A DNA stretch of 64,000 nt from Pseudoalteromonas sp. MM1. Its GTDB lineage: Bacteria > Pseudomonadota > Gammaproteobacteria > Enterobacterales > Alteromonadaceae. Position 1 is the first letter of the stretch, and each line of letters opens with the position of its first letter. The notes beneath the pieces are model-generated. The model made no database searches, was not told the DNA's origin, and worked only from the letters and a program-made list of their open reading frames with translations. This document shows, piece by piece, positions 40,304-49,172 of the stretch. The position numbers and the translations under genes are program-made. The stretch is taken from positions 682,001-746,000 of the forward strand of contig NZ_AP027923.1 in assembly GCF_030296835.1 (NCBI RefSeq), written 5' to 3'.

Positions 40304-42289
40304 TTAGGCGGCCTCTGTTGTTTTTAATGCCAGCACTTCGTAGTTAAATGAGTATGGGGTTAGCAGCGTTTTTATGTGTTGTTGCAGCGCGTTTAACTCA
40401 TCCTCTTTAACTAAAATTGTGGCTTTTATGCCTAACTTTTTATCAGCAAACACATTTATTTGCACGGTTTTGTTTTTTAAATGCTCGTTAAGTGCATCTG
40501 TTATGGTTTGTTTTATTTCAAGGCAAACCAGTTCGGGTTTATAAATTTTACCTACGGCAGTTAGCGGTATTTCATCAATTATATAAATTTCTTTTGGTAC
40601 TGCTGCTCGTTCAGGTATGTGGGTGCTAACATACTCGGAGAGCTCATTAAGGTTAAGCGTACTATTTGGGCTTAGCGTTACGTAAAGTACCGGCACTTCG
40701 CCTGCGTAGCTGTCGGGGCGTGGCACGGCGGCTGCAAGTGTTACATCTGGGTGTTTGGTTGCGGCATCTTCAATCATTTTAGGGTCTATATTGTGTCCGC
40801 CGCGTATTATTAGCTCTTTTTGCCTACCGCATAATGATACATAGCCGCTCTCGTCTATTTTACCTAAATCGCCGGTTCTAAAATACTGTTGGCCGTTTTC
40901 ATCAACAACCCATGCACCTTGGTTATGTGCATCTTCTACGTACCCAGGAAATACATTATTACCGGTTATTATTATTTCGCCAACATCGTGCGTATCGCAC
41001 ATTTTTACAAGTGTGCCTTGCTCGTTTATTTCGGCAATTTTAAGCGTAATACCGGGTATTGGCAGCCCTACAGACGCCTCTTTATTAATTGGGTTTACAG
41101 GCATTAACGTACTTACCGAACTGCCCTCAGTTGAGCCATAACCCTCTACCAGTGGGGTGTTGGTGAGTTTAGTAAACAGGGCTTGCAAATCAGATGAAAG
41201 CGGCGCAGCACCACAAATGGCAAACTTCATTTTAAGCGGTGGTACAGTCATTTTTTGCGAAGTAATTTGCTCAACCATGGCAGCATAAACCGTAGGTACC
41301 GCGGTCATAACCGCTACATCGTAATTATTAATTAGGGTAAGCAAGTTTTGAATGATGTTTTTACCTCTAAAGCCTGACGGGCTTGCGAGTAAAATTTTAC
41401 AGCCTTTCATTACTGAGGCTATGCCCGTTGCTACCGCTGCATTTACATGAAATATAGGTAAGCCAACTAACATGGTATCGCCTGCGTTTACCGGCGAAAG
41501 TAAATTAACCTGCCCTGCATTGGTAAGCTGGTTTAAGTGTAAGTGCTTAGCAAGTTTTGGTAAGCCGGTGGTACCGCCCGTATGAAAATACGCGCACACA
41601 TCGCTTTGCTCAGGCACAGTAAAATTAGCTGTTTGGGTATTTTGCGCCGCGAGTAACTTTTTAAACCCATACACCGGTACTTTATTGTTTTGCGAGCACG
41701 CTATGTCGTCACCAAATAAGCTAATAACGGCTTTTAGGCCGGGTATATGCTCTTTAATTGCCATTACTTTTTGCCAAATATCGCTACCTGGTACTGGGCC
41801 TAGAGCAATAATGACTTTGGTATTAGCAGAGATCATAATTTCTTTCATTATGGACTCATCAAGCAATGGGTTTATTGGGTTTGCAATGCCAGCGGCCTCT
41901 GCTGCCCAAAGCGATACATAGGTTTCAGGAAAGTTAGGTAACACCAGCGAGGTTACATCGGTTTTTGTTATGCCTAACGAGTGCAATGCATTGCCAAGCC
42001 CTGTTACGTTATTAGCAAGCGCTTTGTAGCTCATTTTACGGTGCGGATTTGCAAAGCTTTTGCCTTTAAAGGTCATCAAAATGCGATGAATAAGCTTTTT
42101 AGCAAATGGAATTTGCGCTGGGTTAATACAGTCGCCATCTAAAATGTATTCAATAGCGGTTGCATCACCAAATTTTTTTGCCGACTGTAAAATGGCATGA
42201 TAAGTAGAGCGAGGCAGTTGCTCTGGGGATATTTCAGCAAGGTTTAAATTGCCAACATCGGCATGGTTTTTAATTGTTGTTATAGTCAT
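40304..42289 (-). CDS. AMP-dependent acyl-CoA synthetase with extended ends
   Basis: A 661-residue adenylate-forming ligase. AYFHTGGTTGLPKLAKH (A3, ATP loop), EGYGSTEGSS (A5), FRTGDLGKIDESGYVSLCGRQKELIIRGG (A7/A8) and the invariant lysine of TAVGKIYKP (A10) are intact, so it should be active. It is about 100 residues longer than usual, with an N-terminal extension and a C-terminal domain after A10 (about residues 600-661). It activates a carboxylic acid to its CoA ester. The acid is presumably the one imported by the adjacent BASS symporter. Confidence 0.9.
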   Translation of the reverse strand: MTITTIKNHADVGNLNLAEISPEQLPRSTYHAILQSAKKFGDATAIEYILDGDCINPAQIPFAKKLIHRILMTFKGKSFANPHRKMSYKALANNVTGLGNALHSLGITKTDVTSLVLPNFPETYVSLWAAEAAGIANPINPLLDESIMKEIMISANTKVIIALGPVPGSDIWQKVMAIKEHIPGLKAVISLFGDDIACSQNNKVPVYGFKKLLAAQNTQTANFTVPEQSDVCAYFHTGGTTGLPKLAKHLHLNQLTNAGQVNLLSPVNAGDTMLVGLPIFHVNAAVATGIASVMKGCKILLASPSGFRGKNIIQNLLTLINNYDVAVMTAVPTVYAAMVEQITSQKMTVPPLKMKFAICGAAPLSSDLQALFTKLTNTPLVEGYGSTEGSSVSTLMPVNPINKEASVGLPIPGITLKIAEINEQGTLVKMCDTHDVGEIIITGNNVFPGYVEDAHNQGAWVVDENGQQYFRTGDLGKIDESGYVSLCGRQKELIIRGGHNIDPKMIEDAATKHPDVTLAAAVPRPDSYAGEVPVLYVTLSPNSTLNLNELSEYVSTHIPERAAVPKEIYIIDEIPLTAVGKIYKPELVCLEIKQTITDALNEHLKNKTVQINVFADKKLGIKATILVKEDELNALQQHIKTLLTPYSFNYEVLALKTTEAA

Positions 42290-42409
42290 AAAACCCTCAA
42301 CGTATCTTTATAATGTGTGTGTTGTGTGTGCATGGTGTTTAAACGCGGCTATGCTGTGTGGGCAGCAACCGCGCAAAATTTAGTTTAGCAAAAACTAAGT
42401 GCCACTGTT

Positions 42410-43216
42410 TTAATCTAAAAAGCTGTTATCTTTTGCGGCAACGACCTGATACATGGGCTGAAAATTTCCCCATGTAACCAGCTCTGAGCCATTGGCTTGT
42501 TTAGTATGTAGCGCTACTTCGTGCGAGATAAGCTTAGGCTTGCCAGCGGCTTGTGCTAATAACTGGCTTTGGCAGCAGCTATCTAGCAATACAAAGTTGG
42601 CAACTGCGGCATCAACCGATGAGCCAACGGTAAGCAAACCATGGTTTTGTAAAATAACAGCGCAGTTGTCAGCGAGTGATTTAGCTATCATATCGCCTTC
42701 TTCACTATCGGCTACTACGCCGCTAAATACATCAAATACACTGTGGTTTTCGTAAAATACGCAGGCATCTTGCGAAATAGGTTTAAGAAGCTCACCTAAT
42801 GCCGAAAACGCACGGCCATAACGTGTATGTGCATGGGCAACTGCGTTTACGTCGGGGCGCGCCATATGTATACGTGAATGAATAGCAAACGCGGCATTAT
42901 TAATCGGTGTGCTGCCTTCAATAATATTACCTTTGTGGCAAACCCTAATGAGATCTGACGCTTTAATATGCGCAAAGTGCATACCTACGGGGTTTACCCA
43001 AAAAGTATCGGGCTCTATGCAATCGCGAAGCGTTATGTGCCCTGCAAGCCCTTCGTCAAAACCGTACATCGCAAATACTCTAAAGCCCGCGGCTAGGCGT
43101 TGTTTTTCGTAGGTGCGTTGCTCTTCTAGGGTGTTAAATTTAGGCGGCATAATAAGTTTAAATTTGTCGCTGCCTATGGTCATTTTTGCGGCTTGTTGCT
43201 CTAGTGTATTGCTCAT
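42410..43216 (-). CDS. Class II aldolase/adducin-family protein
   Basis: A 268-residue protein of the araD-like aldolase/adducin fold. The zinc-binding HAHTRYG and the later QNHGLLTVG (third histidine), with GLAGHITLRD near the N-terminus, are present. Such proteins cleave or epimerise hydroxy-carbonyl compounds, though many are uncharacterised. It is divergent from a LysR gene and 120 bp upstream of the CoA ligase gene, probably the first gene of the ligase-transporter transcript. Confidence 0.85.
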   Translation of the reverse strand: MSNTLEQQAAKMTIGSDKFKLIMPPKFNTLEEQRTYEKQRLAAGFRVFAMYGFDEGLAGHITLRDCIEPDTFWVNPVGMHFAHIKASDLIRVCHKGNIIEGSTPINNAAFAIHSRIHMARPDVNAVAHAHTRYGRAFSALGELLKPISQDACVFYENHSVFDVFSGVVADSEEGDMIAKSLADNCAVILQNHGLLTVGSSVDAAVANFVLLDSCCQSQLLAQAAGKPKLISHEVALHTKQANGSELVTWGNFQPMYQVVAAKDNSFLD

Positions 43217-43306
43217 AATAATCCTAAATTAAACTCTGTTGACTTTAGTTTAGTCTCGCTTATGATAAATAGAAGTGATGTTAATTAATGGTTAAACATA
43301 AATACT

Positions 43307-44236
43307 ATGCATGGAAAGATAGATTTAAACCTGTTTGTAATACTTAAAACGGTATACCAAGAGGGCAGTATTACCTGTGCGGCCGATAAACTTCACTTAA
43401 CGCAACCGGCTGTTAGCCATGCGCTTTCTCGCCTTAGAGAAAAGTTTGACGACCCCTTATTTATTCGCCACGGTAGGCGTATGGTGCCCTCGCCTTTTTG
43501 CCAAAAAATAATAGCGCAAGTGATTGAATCGGTGCAGGCATTAGAGGCCACCATGAACAACGAGCGGCTTTTTGATATAGCCGCGTTTAAGCGCGAAATT
43601 AAATTTGGCTTTAGAGATATTTTAGAATCGATATTTTTTCCGCCACTAATGAGCGATTTACTTACAAACACCCCTAACATCACGATTAACAGCCGACAGG
43701 TGTCCCATGTTGATATGGAAAAATCTCTCGAAAACCAAGAACTCGATATAGTTATTGATGTGCTTACCCCTACCAGCAACCATATAAAAAACACCTTTAT
43801 TTGTAACGAACACTTTTCGCTGATATGTAGGCACGATCACCCAATATTAAATGATTTAACCGTACAAAATTACGCTAAGGCGTCGCACGCGTTGGTGTCG
43901 TTAAAAGGGGCGCAGGTAGATATTATAGATATGGCGTTGGCAAAGCATGCACTTGCGCGCAATGTGGTGCTTAAATGTGAACACTATTTTGCGGCTACTA
44001 AAGTGATTAGCCAAAGCGACATGATAATGACCATGCCAAACTCGTACGCGCAAGTATTAAAAGAGCAAATGCCCGTGCATGTAACTAGTTTGCCGTTTGA
44101 TGTGCCGTTAATGCCCGTGCATATGTACTGGCACGAACAAGCCAATGACGATTTAGTAAATAGTTGGATGCGAGAGAAGCTGCTAGGTTTAGCCCAGCAG
44201 CTTATCCCTGCTGAAAAACTTAGAAGCGGTAATTAA
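43307..44236 (+). CDS. LysR-family regulator
   Basis: A 309-residue LysR regulator; HTH is ITCAADKLHLTQPAVSHALSRLR and the DLNLFVILKTVYQEGS start is NodD/LinR-like. Divergent from the aldolase gene, its likely target along with ligase and transporter. Its last codons overlap the end of the TonB receptor gene by 17 bp tail to tail. Confidence 0.9.
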   Translation: MHGKIDLNLFVILKTVYQEGSITCAADKLHLTQPAVSHALSRLREKFDDPLFIRHGRRMVPSPFCQKIIAQVIESVQALEATMNNERLFDIAAFKREIKFGFRDILESIFFPPLMSDLLTNTPNITINSRQVSHVDMEKSLENQELDIVIDVLTPTSNHIKNTFICNEHFSLICRHDHPILNDLTVQNYAKASHALVSLKGAQVDIIDMALAKHALARNVVLKCEHYFAATKVISQSDMIMTMPNSYAQVLKEQMPVHVTSLPFDVPLMPVHMYWHEQANDDLVNSWMREKLLGLAQQLIPAEKLRSGN

Positions 44237-46604
44237 ATTGTGCGTGATAGCTGCGCCCACGCTCTGATAAAAAGCGGTGAGCATAGCTAATTACTGGCAC
44301 ATCATTGGCCTGCGAAAAGGTTTGTTTATCGGTGAGGTTTTTAGCTAATAACGACACCGACCAATTCCCTTCACTGCTACCCAGTTCTACGCGTAAATTA
44401 AGTTTCTCAAAAGCACTTTGCTTGGCTATTGGATCAAGATCTTGCTCTAAAAAGTAATCGTCACTAAAGTTAAGCGCTAAATTGCTGCTTAACGTTAGGT
44501 TTGAAAACACCTCGGTATTGTAATCAATTGCTATATTGCCTGAGTAATCGGGCGCAAACGCGCCGGTTTTTCCTGTTAAATCTTGAAATGCTTGCCCAAG
44601 TAGCTCGCTTTGCATAACCGTTGGTGAGGCACTAGCGTATTGCTCGTATTCAAAATCAAGTAACGCAAGATTTGCCGATACCTGCCAGCTTTGATTTATT
44701 GCCCAGCGCGAGTCTAATTCAACTCCTTTTACCTTGGTTTCGGCAGCGTTTTTAACTACAAATGCATTACCATTAAATTCAGATACTTGTAAGTCATCGT
44801 ACAAGGTATAAAACAGTGTGGCGTTTACTTCTAATATATTTTTAATTGGCTCGGCTTTTATGCCAAATTCAAAATTTGTGGCTTTTTCATCGTCAAACTC
44901 AAAGCCTGAGTTTTCATCAATTATATTACCTTGCGAGCCGTTTAAGCCCGAGCCATCAAAGCCACCGGCTTTGTAACCTATGCCTGCGCTTGCAAATAAC
45001 ATCGTGTTGTTAAGCCCTAAATACTGCACACTAATATTGGGTGATAAGTGCGATTCATCTCGCTTAGCGTTAAGGTTATGTACCCCCGCGCCCGAAAGTT
45101 GCCCCGCAATAGTGGGCGCGGCAGCATTGGCAAATTGTTGTACTGCTTGCGGTGTATTGGGCTCAAATTCGCTATATACACTTTGCATACTACTCACTTC
45201 TTTTTCTTCTTTTTGATAACGCAGGCCAAAATTAGCGCGCCATTGCGCGTTTACATTCCACGTAAGGGCGGTAAATGCTGAGTAGCTTTGTTGGTCTTGA
45301 TCAAACAGCGCATTTACGCCCAGTGATGTACCCACTAAATCAGGAATAAGTAACGATGCGCCAAATAAAATATCGTTTGGGTGCTTAAGCTCGCTACTCA
45401 TATAAAAAATACCCGCAACGTATTCAAGCGTGCGCCCTGTTGGCGAGCTTACTCTCAACTCTTGCGTAAACTGGTTATAGTTTTCTAAGTAGTCTTGTTT
45501 TATAAGCGGGATTTCAGAAAAGTCGGCGTCAAAGGTTGAGTCCCAATCGTACTCGCTATACGTGGTTACGGAGGTAAATTCGTATTCGCCATGGTTATAC
45601 GTTAACTTAAGTGATGCGTTATCAAGGGTGGTTTTACTTTGTTCATTAAGCCCACCGGGGTGGCCATCGCCCGATACTGAACTTGTGTAATCTAGGCCCG
45701 AGTTATCGCTTAATAAAAGTGAGCGATACCCTACATTGCCTGGGTTAGTAGGGTCATTAGCTATTTGTAAATCTCGGTTTGGCGTATCAATAATGTATTG
45801 GTAGCGCGAACCGTGCGATTCAAACTCACCGTGTTCCCATTTAAATAATGCGTTTATATCATCGTTTATTTGCCAATCTATTGATAAACGCGCGCCTGAT
45901 GAATCGTTAGATTGCTCGTCGGTTTGACGAGCTTGGTTATATAAAAAGCCACCAACAGAATGATCAAACGCAGCAATTCGAACGGCTAAATCGTCATGAA
46001 TAGGAATATTTATAACGCCTGTAAAGCGCTTTTCGTTATCTGATCCAAACTCTGCCGATACGCTGCCTTCAAGTACATCTGTAGGTGAATTTGAAACCAT
46101 ACTAAAGGCACCTGCTGTGGCGTTTTTACCAAACATAACCGACTGTGGACCTTTAATAAGCTCAAGGCGCTGCATATCTAAAAATGGAAATTTAGCTTGA
46201 TGCCCGCGCCCTAAATAAACGCCATCTTTATACATAGCAACCGATTGTTCAAAGCCTGAGTTAGTGCCAGAGCCAATACCGCGTACAAAAATACGTTTAC
46301 TGCTTGAGGTTTCGGTTATATGCACATTAGGTAGGTTTTCGCTTAGGGCAAGTAAATCGTCAACACTGTTTTGCTCGAGGTAGTCACCCGAAAGCGCTTG
46401 AATAGAGGTAGGAATATCTTGCAGTGATTGCACCCGCTTTTGAGAGGTAACGGTAATGGTCTCAAGCTCGCTCTTATTTACTTTATTCTCGGCAGCTTGT
46501 GCCATGCCCACACTGAGTGCGCTTAGGGTAAATAAAGTAAGTGCTTTTTGCTTTAAAAAAGCATGATTTAAACATGTGTGTGACTGTGTGTGTTCAGTTG
46601 TCAT
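44220..46604 (-). CDS. TonB-dependent receptor of the catabolic island
   Basis: A 794-residue receptor with a long N-region, a signal core LFTLSALSVGMAQA, a TonB box-like LETITVTSQKR and plug motifs RIFVRGIGSGTNSGFEQS and LELIKGPQSVMFGKNATAGAF. This type (IroN/CirA-like group of sphingomonad style) is commonly tied to uptake of carbon compounds rather than siderophores. Its location beside the BASS transporter and CoA ligase suggests it carries the same substrate or its precursor. No Fur site is evident upstream. Confidence 0.88.
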   Translation of the reverse strand: MTTEHTQSHTCLNHAFLKQKALTLFTLSALSVGMAQAAENKVNKSELETITVTSQKRVQSLQDIPTSIQALSGDYLEQNSVDDLLALSENLPNVHITETSSSKRIFVRGIGSGTNSGFEQSVAMYKDGVYLGRGHQAKFPFLDMQRLELIKGPQSVMFGKNATAGAFSMVSNSPTDVLEGSVSAEFGSDNEKRFTGVINIPIHDDLAVRIAAFDHSVGGFLYNQARQTDEQSNDSSGARLSIDWQINDDINALFKWEHGEFESHGSRYQYIIDTPNRDLQIANDPTNPGNVGYRSLLLSDNSGLDYTSSVSGDGHPGGLNEQSKTTLDNASLKLTYNHGEYEFTSVTTYSEYDWDSTFDADFSEIPLIKQDYLENYNQFTQELRVSSPTGRTLEYVAGIFYMSSELKHPNDILFGASLLIPDLVGTSLGVNALFDQDQQSYSAFTALTWNVNAQWRANFGLRYQKEEKEVSSMQSVYSEFEPNTPQAVQQFANAAAPTIAGQLSGAGVHNLNAKRDESHLSPNISVQYLGLNNTMLFASAGIGYKAGGFDGSGLNGSQGNIIDENSGFEFDDEKATNFEFGIKAEPIKNILEVNATLFYTLYDDLQVSEFNGNAFVVKNAAETKVKGVELDSRWAINQSWQVSANLALLDFEYEQYASASPTVMQSELLGQAFQDLTGKTGAFAPDYSGNIAIDYNTEVFSNLTLSSNLALNFSDDYFLEQDLDPIAKQSAFEKLNLRVELGSSEGNWSVSLLAKNLTDKQTFSQANDVPVISYAHRFLSERGRSYHAQFNYRF

Positions 46605-46777
46605 AGCTGCAACTCCATTATTGAGGTTATTTTTATTGGATATGTTTGCGTTTATTTCATACTGACGGCTCTTAAAATAAATAACAGTGATGTTTATTTA
46701 TTCAGCACTATTAGTAATATTTATAGTTGAGCTAAAAAGTTTAGTTTTATACGAGGCTGTGTAGGTTTAGTGAGGAG

Positions 46778-47515
46778 TTAGAGCGGGTTAAAAAATACCT
46801 GTGGATTAGCGGTTTTATTTGCTATTGCTGAGCTTGGGGTGTTTGCTGCATTTATAAAAGCAGTAAGCTGTGGTGCATTTTCGCAAAAAAGAATATCCAG
46901 TGCTAAGCGGTTTTTACCATATAAGCCACGGTGAATCATATTGGCGGAAAACAACAATAAGTCGCCCGCATTTAGCTTAATTGTTTTACCTGTAGTTAAG
47001 TTATCGCTTGGTAGTTTATTATTTTTTGCAAGACGTACATTTAGCTCCTCTGGGGTATCCCAATTTTTATGTGACTGAGGCACAAGCTCAATACCTGGCT
47101 CGTCTTGTAGGGCTAACCGGCAGTGCACTACGTCTGGGCCGTTTAACGTGGCTTGTTGTTCTTGCACATTTAAATGGTATTGCATATCGCGATGCCAATA
47201 ATTTTTTTGTGTAACATTAACGGGATTAAAAAATAACTGAGTGTTTAAAAACAGTGGCTCACTAATCGCTTGCTTTACACGCTTAATTAATTTGTTATCA
47301 GCAATTAAACTAAATAAAAACTCGTTTTGCTGCGCCGTCAAATACTCACTATTTGTTATGCCTGAGCTATTAATGGCACGGGATTTATAAAACTCACGGT
47401 TATTAGCTTTCCATTGTGTATGAAATGCATCAATAATTGACTTAACTTTATTTAGCTCTTTGGTGCTGTAAAGCCCCTTTACAAGCATATAACCATCTGT
47501 TTTGTATCTGTTCAT
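46778..47515 (-). CDS. Phytanoyl-CoA dioxygenase (PhyH) family protein
   Basis: A 245-residue Fe(II)/2-oxoglutarate-dependent oxygenase-like protein. The facial triad is seen in WHRDMQYH (His-x-Asp) and MIHRG (distal His), with a following Arg for 2-oxoglutarate. It hydroxylates a small or lipid substrate. It overlaps the UDG-family gene by 4 bp (ATGA), so the two are co-translated. The N-terminal coding region carries one copy of the TGTAAA-5-TTTACA motif. Confidence 0.85.
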   Translation of the reverse strand: MNRYKTDGYMLVKGLYSTKELNKVKSIIDAFHTQWKANNREFYKSRAINSSGITNSEYLTAQQNEFLFSLIADNKLIKRVKQAISEPLFLNTQLFFNPVNVTQKNYWHRDMQYHLNVQEQQATLNGPDVVHCRLALQDEPGIELVPQSHKNWDTPEELNVRLAKNNKLPSDNLTTGKTIKLNAGDLLLFSANMIHRGLYGKNRLALDILFCENAPQLTAFINAANTPSSAIANKTANPQVFFNPL

Positions 47516-48102
47516 TGTGGCTCTTTGTTTAATATTTTAGCTACACGAACGCTTAGCTCTGGTAATACTGTTTGCTCAAACCATGGATTCTTTTTAAGCC
47601 AAATATTATTGCGTGGGCTTGGGTGCGGTAACACTAAATATTGTGGCCAATACTCACGCCACGATTTTACTAACTCGGTTAAAGGCTTATTTTTTGTGTG
47701 GGGTAAATGATACGCCTGTGCGTATTTACCAAGCACTATTGTCAGTTCTAAATTTGGCAGTGCGCCCAGTAATTGCTCTCTCCATGCGGGCGCGCATTCT
47801 TTTCGAGGTGGTAAATCGCCCGACTTACCTTTACCCGGGTAGCAAAAGCCCATAGGTAGAATAGCTATATTATTCGCGTTATAAAACTCAGCAGATGTTA
47901 GCCCAAGCCAATCACGTAGGCGGTTTCCGCTGGCATCGTTAAAGGGTTTACCGCTTTGGTGCACTTTAATACCAGGCGCTTGGCCTGCAATTAAAATACG
48001 GGCGTTAGGGTTAAATTGTATTACTGGGCGTGCGCCTAAAGGTAAATGAGGTTCGCAGATCACGCATTTACTAACTTGCTCTATTAATTGGCTGGTATTC
48101 AT
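47512..48102 (-). CDS. Uracil-DNA glycosylase superfamily protein
   Basis: A 196-residue UDG-fold protein. The N-terminal CVICEP with ILIAGQAPGIKVHQSGKPFNDASG is the motif 1 region of small UDG-like proteins, and VLPHPSPRNN is motif 2. Two cysteines at the start (C13-x2-C16) are only half of the iron-sulfur set of family 4/5 UDGs, so a cluster is unlikely. It overlaps the PhyH gene. DNA repair is the presumed role. Confidence 0.82.
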   Translation of the reverse strand: MNTSQLIEQVSKCVICEPHLPLGARPVIQFNPNARILIAGQAPGIKVHQSGKPFNDASGNRLRDWLGLTSAEFYNANNIAILPMGFCYPGKGKSGDLPPRKECAPAWREQLLGALPNLELTIVLGKYAQAYHLPHTKNKPLTELVKSWREYWPQYLVLPHPSPRNNIWLKKNPWFEQTVLPELSVRVAKILNKEPQ

Positions 48103-48201
48103 GATTATTTGGCCTTAAATGCTCAATATTTATTCTAAATGGCCATTTTGACCCAATGAGTTGGTAAAAAATCGGTTTATTTTAATTAAAACGGCCAGTA
48201 G

Positions 48202-48220
48202 TTGGTAAAATCGTGATCTC
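48202..48220. repeat. Copy of dispersed motif TTrGTAAAATnnTGATCT
   Basis: TTGGTAAAATCGTGATCTC in the gap between the UDG and VOC genes. Related copies occur at 22401, 48691 (opposite strand), 49105 and 50897 (opposite strand), 51103, 53394 and 57378. A weaker version lies 31 bp upstream at 48171. Confidence 0.6.
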
Positions 48221-48252
48221 TGTTTAAAACAGCGCTGTAGCCCCTGTAATAC

Positions 48253-48609
48253 TTAGTGTTTTTCAGACCATACGGCAAACTCGTTACCACTGGGCTCTGT
48301 AAAATGAAACCGGCAGCCACCCGGAAATTCAAAAATAGGTTTTACTATTTCACCGCCAAACTGCACGACTTTTTTATAAGTTGCATGAATATCGTTACTG
48401 TAAAACACCAGTAGAGCAGCCCCATTTTGAGTAAGCGATTTAAGCGGCGCATTAAAAAATCCGCCATCAAGCCCTTGGCCGCTAAACGCCGTGTACTCTG
48501 GGCCGTAGTCGGTAAATTGCCAATTAAACACGTTCGTAAAAAAGCTTTTTGTGGCTGTTAAATCGCATGCTGGAAATTCGACATAATTTAGTTTTTCGTG
48601 GTTGCTCAT
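48253..48609 (-). CDS. VOC-family (glyoxalase/bleomycin-resistance fold) protein
   Basis: A 118-residue single-VOC protein with YVEFPACDLTATKSFFTNVFNWQF at the start and GGCRFHFTEPSGNEFAVW at the end, the two beta-alpha-beta-beta-beta modules. Metal-ligand glutamates/histidines are partly present. It resembles CFP-30B-like VOC proteins whose substrate is unknown. Transcribed alone. Confidence 0.85.
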   Translation of the reverse strand: MSNHEKLNYVEFPACDLTATKSFFTNVFNWQFTDYGPEYTAFSGQGLDGGFFNAPLKSLTQNGAALLVFYSNDIHATYKKVVQFGGEIVKPIFEFPGGCRFHFTEPSGNEFAVWSEKH

Positions 48610-48748
48610 TATAATTTTGCTCTTTATGTTGGCCTGTAATTACCACTTTAAACCTAAGCTATTGGCTAATCAACAATGCTAAAACTACCCAGATCAGTAT
48701 TTTACTAAGTTATTTAAATTTTAATTTGGATTTACTTAATCATACAAA

Positions 48749-48764
48749 TGAGAATCGCTATCTT
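48749..48764 (+). promoter_or_regulatory. Fur-like box before the PepSY operon
   Basis: TGAGAATCGCTATCTT matches the TGATAAT-N-ATTATCA core in most positions and lies about 85 bp upstream of the DUF3649 start. Iron control of the operon is likely. Confidence 0.5.
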
Positions 48765-48833
48765 TTGTATTTGAAGCCTATATAATAGCGCCTTCATTTT
48801 ATCCTCCATGTTTAAATAAAGGATTTGTTAATT

Positions 48834-49172
48834 ATGCAGGCACCCTTGCATCGTGCATCTTTGACTAAGTTAAACCTTGCTGCATTATTAAATATTGCTA
48901 GAAGTTACAAGGTATTAGTATTTTTACGCTTTTTTATCGCCATAGTGGGCGGTTATGCGTTTACCTCAGCGAGCATTGCATTATTAAGTGTTGTGTTGCC
49001 AATTGCCAAACAAGATGCCGTATTACTGTGTGTGTCTATCAGTATTTTGATTTACGCTGCAGTGTTTATTTATGCTTTTTCTGTTAAGTCGTTAAAAACT
49101 GTTTGGATCAGTATTTTACTAAGTATAAGTTTTTTTGTTGTTGTATTGGCATTACTTAAGGGTTGGCTATGA
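48834..49172 (+). CDS. DUF3649 small membrane protein (iron-related)
   Basis: A 112-residue protein with three transmembrane helices. I start at ATG 48834, about 9 bases after AAAGGA; the TTG at 48825 overlaps the ribosome site. It belongs to the DUF3649 group, which usually precedes PepSY and DUF3325 genes in iron-regulated operons. Its stop overlaps the PepSY start (ATGA). Part of the coding sequence is a copy of the 19-bp GATCAGTATTTTACTAAG motif. Confidence 0.75.
   Translation: MQAPLHRASLTKLNLAALLNIARSYKVLVFLRFFIAIVGGYAFTSASIALLSVVLPIAKQDAVLLCVSISILIYAAVFIYAFSVKSLKTVWISILLSISFFVVVLALLKGWL

Noticed and set aside
47467..47483. TyrR operator
   Set aside because: The half-sites TGTAAA/TTTACA match, but the spacer is 5 instead of 6, it is inside coding DNA, and no aromatic amino-acid gene is adjacent.
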